In this document: in pieces, positions 5,685-9,580 of the stretch
Numbering within the stretch: the stretch's first letter is position 1
Layout of the letters: each line of letters starts with the position of its first letter
From: Clostridiales bacterium
Lineage (GTDB): Bacteria > Bacillota > Clostridia > Christensenellales > Aristaeellaceae
DNA length: 9,580 bases
Assembly (NCBI GenBank): GCA_004556395.1
Contig: SFHK01000078.1
Location: 1 to 9,580 of the forward strand
Direction of reading: 5' to 3'
Notes under the pieces: model-generated
Databases searched by the model: none
What the model was told of the DNA's origin: nothing
The model's input: only the letters and a program-made list of their open reading frames with translations
Made by a program: the position numbers and the translations under genes

Positions 5685-6127
5685 CCGGCAGGTACGACGA
5701 CATCATCGATCGCCCGCATCCCGTCTCCCGCCGCCACCCGCAGATGACGATGAGCGGACGCGCGGCGCAGTTTTCCTCATTCGCAGCGCTGAGCGGCTAT
5801 GAGGACGCGGTTCGCGAAACGGCGCGCCAGACCGACCGGCGCGTGGAACTGAGCGAGGACGCCAAGGCGCGCCTGAACGAAAAGCTGCGCTTTCTGGCCG
5901 ATTTACGCGAAGCGCGCCCCTCGGCGGCATTCACCTGCTTTGTGCCCGACGAGCGCAAGGACGGCGGCGCGTACGTCGTGCGCACCGGATACATCCGGCG
6001 CATCGACGAATTTGCCCGCACCGTACAGCTGACCGACGGCACGTTCTTTTCCATCGACGATATTTACGAGATCGACAGCGAAAGCTTTCGGGATTCAGAC
6101 GGCCTGTTTTCTGCGCCTGCCGAGTAG
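5681..6127 (+). CDS. YolD-like protein, partner of the Y-family polymerase
   Basis: The 148-residue protein carries the YolD-type N-terminal motif RAAQFSSFAALSGY at 27-40. A helical middle (about 57-80) and a beta-rich C-terminal half follow, with GYIRRID and TDGTFFSIDDIYEID as in YolD-like proteins. In Gram-positive bacteria genes of this family lie next to UvrX/UmuC-like polymerases and have been proposed to act in place of UmuD as the accessory subunit. The direct role is not settled. Its ATG overlaps the polymerase stop as ATGA and has GGAGG at 5667-5671, so the two are almost certainly co-translated. At 148 residues it is somewhat longer than the shortest YolD proteins. Its last 33 bases overlap the 3' end of the converging acyltransferase gene. 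Confidence 0.85.
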   Translation: MTGRYDDIIDRPHPVSRRHPQMTMSGRAAQFSSFAALSGYEDAVRETARQTDRRVELSEDAKARLNEKLRFLADLREARPSAAFTCFVPDERKDGGAYVVRTGYIRRIDEFARTVQLTDGTFFSIDDIYEIDSESFRDSDGLFSAPAE

Positions 6128-7135
6128 CGCCGGACAGATTCGCGCGAGCGGTTTTTCCGCCGCAAGGCACAGCGCGAGCGTGACCGCCGTAGCCGCGAGA
6201 GCCAGCGGAACCGAACCGGCCAGCAGCCGCGGGCCGATGCCCGGGCACAGATAGCGGAACACGAGCAGCGGGAATTTGTGCAGAAGCAGAATCACAAACG
6301 TGTGCCCGCCGACATACGAAACCAACCGCAGCCGCGGAAGCACCCTCACCATGCCCAGCAGCGCCACTGCTACGGATATTGCGAGCGCGCACACATATAA
6401 AAGCGCAAGGCTCGAATACCGGTCGAACATATACAGGCCGGATACGTCAAAGCCCATCTGCACCGCCGTGCCCGCGGCAAGCAGCGCGATACCCGCGACG
6501 GCCTTTCGCGCGTCCGGCATGGTCTCAATTTTCTCCGAAACCGAACGGAACGCATATCCCATCAGCGCGAACGGCAGCATGTGCAGCGCCGTTTCAAAGC
6601 CGAGCGGCCAGCGGTCAAGAATTCGAAACCGCTCGTTCAACAGCCCGACCGCCGCGCTGAGCGCCGTCAGCGCCGCGTATACCAGCTTTTTCCCCTTCGC
6701 GAGATGCGCCACTCCGTACAGCATCAATAGCACGCAGAACATGCACGGCAGAAACCACAGCGGCGCGTTCGCCTTGAGCATGCCGCTCTTTCCGTTGGCG
6801 TACAGAATGCCCCACGCGTACCGATACCACGGCTGCGTAAAGCGAATGCCGAGGGGCAGCTCCATCACAAAGCTGGCGGCGTACAGCGCCAGAATCGACA
6901 GAAACGACATCAGCAGATACGGAACGATCAGCTGGCGCAGCTTGCGAAGCGCAAACGCGCCGAAGCGCTCCTTCGTCCGCCGAAACGCGCAGCCGGAAGC
7001 GAAGAAAAACATGGGCACGTGAAAGGCGTACAGATACGTGCACAGCGGCCCCTCGCCCAGCGCATGCCCCAGCACGATGGCGACGATGCCCACGAACTTC
7101 AAAAGGTCAATCCAGTACAGTCTGCGTCCGCTCAC
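6095..7135 (-). CDS. Acyltransferase-3 family integral membrane protein
   Basis: The 346-residue protein is strongly hydrophobic with about ten predicted membrane segments. It shows the acyltransferase-3 pattern: RLYWIDLLKFVGIVAIVLGH (5-24), ending in the conserved His H24, then YAFHVPMFFFASG at 36-48 with H39. APLWFLPCMF is at 124-133 and a C-terminal LLLHKFPLLVF segment at 283-293. Proteins of this family O-acylate sugars of the cell surface, such as exopolysaccharide, peptidoglycan or lipid-linked glycans. The substrate cannot be told here, and no glycosyltransferase or polysaccharide gene adjoins it. The start is taken as GTG at 7135 because GGGAGG lies at 7148-7143, seven bases upstream, and a promoter sits just before it. 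The longer ATG at 7249 would cover that promoter. The chain ends in a basic RRRKQ tail predicted to be cytoplasmic. Confidence 0.88.
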   Translation of the reverse strand: MSGRRLYWIDLLKFVGIVAIVLGHALGEGPLCTYLYAFHVPMFFFASGCAFRRTKERFGAFALRKLRQLIVPYLLMSFLSILALYAASFVMELPLGIRFTQPWYRYAWGILYANGKSGMLKANAPLWFLPCMFCVLLMLYGVAHLAKGKKLVYAALTALSAAVGLLNERFRILDRWPLGFETALHMLPFALMGYAFRSVSEKIETMPDARKAVAGIALLAAGTAVQMGFDVSGLYMFDRYSSLALLYVCALAISVAVALLGMVRVLPRLRLVSYVGGHTFVILLLHKFPLLVFRYLCPGIGPRLLAGSVPLALAATAVTLALCLAAEKPLARICPALLGRRRKQAV

Positions 7136-7157
7136 CTCGCCGCCTCCCTTCCCCGCT

Positions 7158-7186
7158 ATCTTACCACAAAGCAATGCAAATGGAAA
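7158..7186 (-). promoter_or_regulatory. Promoter of the acyltransferase gene
   Basis: On the minus strand TTTCCA (7186-7181) is followed after 17 bases by TAAGAT (7163-7158). The start point near 7151 lies only about three bases before the GGGAGG ribosome site, giving a very short leader. It is divergent from the TPR-protein promoter, with about 65 bases between the two boxes. Confidence 0.5.
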
Positions 7187-7228
7187 GCGGGAAATGCCTC
7201 TTTTTTTGCCCGTCCTCCCCTGCGCGCC

Positions 7229-7257
7229 TTGCCGCGCGGAGCGAATCATGGTATACT
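7229..7257 (+). promoter_or_regulatory. Promoter of the TPR-propeller protein gene
   Basis: TTGCCG (7229-7234, four of six matches) is followed after 17 bases by TATACT (7252-7257), which is preceded by TGG, an extended -10. Transcription should start near 7264, giving a leader of about 44 bases ahead of GGAGG at 7296-7300. A short GC-rich inverted repeat (CGCGC with GCGCG) overlaps the -35. Confidence 0.7.
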
Positions 7258-7307
7258 AAACCCAACCAAACTTTGTCATAACGAAATTAAATAACGGAGG
7301 TATCGCC

Positions 7308-9344
7308 ATGAAACGCATTCTCGCGCTGATTCTCGCACTTTCCCTGCTGTGCATGCCCGCGCTGGGCAACGAAACGGGCGGCATGCTCGAAAAGGCCGAA
7401 GCCTTTGTTGCGGCAGGCGATCTTGAGTCCGCCTACATCTGTCTGGACATTGCGCAGAAGCTCTCGCCGAACGACCCCGCCGTGCTGCGCGGCTTCGCCC
7501 GCCTGTATTCCACCGAAGCCAACTATGAAAGCGCACTGAAATTCATCGAGGAAGCGCTGGCATTGGCTCCCGCCGACGGCTCGCTGTATCTCGAAAAGGC
7601 GCGCCTGCTTTACATCACGGACAATCTGAGTAACGTCGAACAGGTACTGCGCTACGCGGAAATCTGTTCCGCGCAGCCGGATGAAGAGCTGCTTCTCGAA
7701 GCCGCGCAGGCGTATTTCCGCGCGGGACAGTATGAAAAGGTCATCGAGCTCTGCGAAAATCAATCAAGCGAGACACTTCGTCTGCAGGCCGCGCGTGCCT
7801 GCGACCGCACCGGACAGTATGAACGCGCCATCGAGCTCTTTGAAACGCTGCCCGACACAGTCTGGCGGAATGGCTACGCGTCCGCTTACACCCGCGCGCT
7901 CCTGCGCTCCGGAAACCCTGAGCGCGCGCAGGCGCTCGGGCTGACCTCCATACAGGAAAAAGACGAAGCCCTTGCCGCCGCCATAGCGGATGGAAAATCT
8001 CTTCGTCTGGTTCCCACGCAGGAAACGCTCATCGATTCTCTGAGCACGCTCCCCGTGTTTTCTTCCAATACCTTCGCGGAGGAAAACCGCGAAGCCGCGG
8101 AAGCGGAGGGGTTCCGCTTCACTCCCTCGGGCGACGGTCTGCGAACCCGCATTTCGGACACGCTGTCCGCGCTGGATTCGGATAGCAGCGCCCGCCTTCT
8201 TTCCGTTTCCCCCTCTGGAAATGCGTTCCTAATCGATCTCGGCGGTATCGCCGCCATCGTGCGCAATGAGGAAATCACGGTGCTCACCATAAATCGCAGC
8301 CGCGGCGCGCAGAACGAGTACGCCGATCTGACCTATCGGCGCATCGAAAATCGTTCTCCTTTCCCCAGCGAACCGGATTCCTTCTGCTGGTCGCCGGACG
8401 AGCGCTACATCACCATGACTTTCATTCAAAAAACGCTTATAAACGCACAATTTATGGACTTGCTGCTCGCCGACACGCGTACCGGCGACATCTTCCTTGC
8501 GGAAGCCACGCCGAAACGGCTCATATCCCTCGGCGCGCTGACGGCTACGACCGCTTGCTTTGACGAAACCGGCAAATACGTATATTATCTCGTTTACGGG
8601 AGCGTTGCCGACGGCGCGCGCTGCGGCCTCAAGCGCTACTGTCTCGAAACCGGTGAAGCCGAGCTGCTCCGTGCGGTCTCGGGCGCCTTCTTCTATTATC
8701 CTCAGCTGAGCGTAGACAAAAACGGCGTCGTGCGCGCCATCACAGACGACAATAAACAGGATCGTCATCTCGGCGTGATCACGTTTACAAATGTCGACGG
8801 CAGATGGAAAAGCGAAGTTCGCAGTTTTCCAAACCCCTTGGCATCACAGTCTCCGCGCCGCTATTACCGCAGCGAAAACAGCGGCTATGAGCTGTTTCTT
8901 TCAAAGGGATACATCCAAAGCTCGGAAATCGGCGCGTATGATATGAATTATCTCACGTTCTACAACGAAACCCTCGGCACGGGCAGCGACGCGAATGCCA
9001 TTCGGCTTCCCGTCGACGGTTCCGGTCAGGCGGAGTCCATGGAAATCAGCGAATACCTTTCGGCTATCGCGCAGCGCACCCTCGAACAGCCGAATGTTCA
9101 GCAGGCCGCGCTTTCCCCGGACGGCTATTCCGCACTGATTCTCGCTGCGTATCATGGCACCGTCGTCTGCTGTATCCTCGATCTGGATACCCTCGTCTGC
9201 CGCCGCGTCGAGTTCCCGGAGGACGCTCAGCCCGACCTTATTTCCACCGTCCAGTCCTTCACCACCCTCAGCTGGCTGGAGGACGGAACCATCCTGATTC
9301 CGTCGGGAAACACCGGAAATCTCTTCAAGCTCTCCATTGAATAA
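7308..9344 (+). CDS. Exported protein: N-terminal TPR repeats, C-terminal beta-propeller-like half
   Basis: The 678-residue protein has a signal peptide (MKRILALILALSLLCMPALG) with a probable type I cleavage after G20. The Cys at 15 lacks a lipobox. Residues 24-215 form tetratricopeptide-type helical repeats, clearest in AEAFVAAGDLESAYICLDIA, YESALKFIEEALALAPADG, AYFRAGQYEKVIELCE and CDRTGQYERAIELFETLP. Residues about 290-678 are beta-rich with recurring blade-like strands: LSVSPSGNAFLID (298-310), FCWSPDERYITMTF (359-372), ACFDETGKYVYYLVYG (416-431), AALSPDGYSALILAAY (600-615) and LSWLEDGTILIPSG (654-667). These resemble PD40/WD40-type propeller blades. Both halves are interaction folds and I see no catalytic motif, so a scaffold or sensor role outside the membrane is inference. 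The start has GGAGG at 7296-7300, seven bases upstream. It is monocistronic, with its own promoter and terminator. Confidence 0.85.
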   Translation: MKRILALILALSLLCMPALGNETGGMLEKAEAFVAAGDLESAYICLDIAQKLSPNDPAVLRGFARLYSTEANYESALKFIEEALALAPADGSLYLEKARLLYITDNLSNVEQVLRYAEICSAQPDEELLLEAAQAYFRAGQYEKVIELCENQSSETLRLQAARACDRTGQYERAIELFETLPDTVWRNGYASAYTRALLRSGNPERAQALGLTSIQEKDEALAAAIADGKSLRLVPTQETLIDSLSTLPVFSSNTFAEENREAAEAEGFRFTPSGDGLRTRISDTLSALDSDSSARLLSVSPSGNAFLIDLGGIAAIVRNEEITVLTINRSRGAQNEYADLTYRRIENRSPFPSEPDSFCWSPDERYITMTFIQKTLINAQFMDLLLADTRTGDIFLAEATPKRLISLGALTATTACFDETGKYVYYLVYGSVADGARCGLKRYCLETGEAELLRAVSGAFFYYPQLSVDKNGVVRAITDDNKQDRHLGVITFTNVDGRWKSEVRSFPNPLASQSPRRYYRSENSGYELFLSKGYIQSSEIGAYDMNYLTFYNETLGTGSDANAIRLPVDGSGQAESMEISEYLSAIAQRTLEQPNVQQAALSPDGYSALILAAYHGTVVCCILDLDTLVCRRVEFPEDAQPDLISTVQSFTTLSWLEDGTILIPSGNTGNLFKLSIE

Positions 9345-9358
9345 CCGTTTCTCCCCTC

Positions 9359-9394
9359 GCCCGCTTCGAACGTCACTTCGGAGCGGGCATTTTT
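9359..9394 (+). terminator. Terminator of the TPR-propeller gene with an overlapping alternative hairpin
   Basis: GCCCGCTTCGAA (9359-9370) pairs with TTCGGAGCGGGC (9377-9388) through 12 pairs, one T-G, and is followed by ATTTTTA. The last bases also form a second hairpin, GGGCAT (9385-9390) with ATGCCC (9395-9400) around TTTT, which cannot coexist with the first. It starts 14 bases after the stop codon. The minus-strand gene to the right converges on it. Confidence 0.85.
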
Positions 9395-9426
9395 ATGCCC
9401 GGAACGCGAAAACGCGGCGCGGCCTA

Positions 9427-9580
9427 TTATGGAAGGGGCGGCTTTGCGCCGCCCGGCGAACGGAGGACGCGGGATGAATGATTTTCCACGTCGCGCGGAT
9501 CAACGTAGTCTCCGTTGCGAATGCATTCCAGCAGCATTTCACCGGAAAACACCTCGAACAAATGCGCGTCCGAGAACGCC
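9427..9580 (-). CDS. C-terminal end of a minus-strand gene, unidentified (partial)
   Basis: The minus strand is open from the right edge to a TAA at 9429-9427, giving 50 residues. They include FSDAHLFEVFSGEMLLECIR, then NGDYVDPRDVENHSS, and a Gly/Pro tail (SPGGAKPPLP). The mixed composition with ordered-looking acidic and hydrophobic segments favours real coding, and it fits a gene convergent with the TPR protein. The frame is too short to assign a family. The GC-rich stem near 9433-9455 lies within its last codons. A chance open frame cannot be excluded in DNA this GC-rich. Confidence 0.4.
   Translation of the reverse strand, partial: AFSDAHLFEVFSGEMLLECIRNGDYVDPRDVENHSSRVLRSPGGAKPPLP

Noticed and set aside
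6276..7022. 248-codon plus-strand frame
   Set aside because: It is antisense to the acyltransferase gene, whose hydrophobic segments and conserved His residues show the real strand.
1..9580. CRISPR array, riboswitch or transposon ends
   Set aside because: No regularly spaced repeats, no conserved aptamer cores and no terminal inverted repeats around a transposase were seen.

Overview
The window looks like a GC-rich, low-copy chromosomal segment from a member of the Firmicutes, probably a gut-type Clostridia. The evidence is strong AGGAGG ribosome sites on every gene, TATAAT-type promoters, short Lys/Arg-led signal peptides, a YolD partner behind a Y-family polymerase, and tRNA-Thr(CGU) and tRNA-Pro(CGG) genes of the kind used in GC-rich genomes. 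No taxonomic search could be run, so this assignment is an inference.

Layout. (1) Bases 1-2330 look like the end of an integrated element. A gene tail is translationally coupled to a small secreted protein built from two copies of the same beta-rich unit (65-799). A perfect palindrome (869-895) and a short tandem repeat follow, then a complete tyrosine integrase (981-2264) with a strong terminator. (2) Bases 2396-2649 hold a two-gene tRNA operon on the minus strand (Thr, then Pro) with its own promoter and terminator. The integrase converges on the 3' end of tRNA-Pro, the usual geometry for an element inserted at a tRNA 3' end. The far attachment site would lie left of the window. (3) Bases 2670-6127 are a stress and repair block: an HtrA-type membrane-anchored serine protease on the minus strand, divergent from a Y-family translesion polymerase with a beta-clamp peptide. 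The polymerase overlaps a YolD-like gene by ATGA. The polymerase promoter carries an inverted repeat between its -35 and -10 but no recognisable Gram-positive LexA box. (4) Bases 6095-7135 (minus) encode an acyltransferase-3 family membrane protein whose 3' end overlaps the yolD-like gene tail to tail. (5) Bases 7308-9344 encode a large exported protein with N-terminal TPR repeats and a C-terminal beta-propeller-like half, with a good promoter and terminator. (6) The right edge holds the C-terminal end of a minus-strand gene.

Most of the window is recognisable families. The least explained parts are the duplicated secreted protein next to the integrase, the integrase-proximal repeats (TGGGGGA motifs, palindrome), the inverted repeat in the polymerase promoter, and the TPR-propeller protein. 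I see no CRISPR array, riboswitch, insertion sequence or toxin-antitoxin pair.
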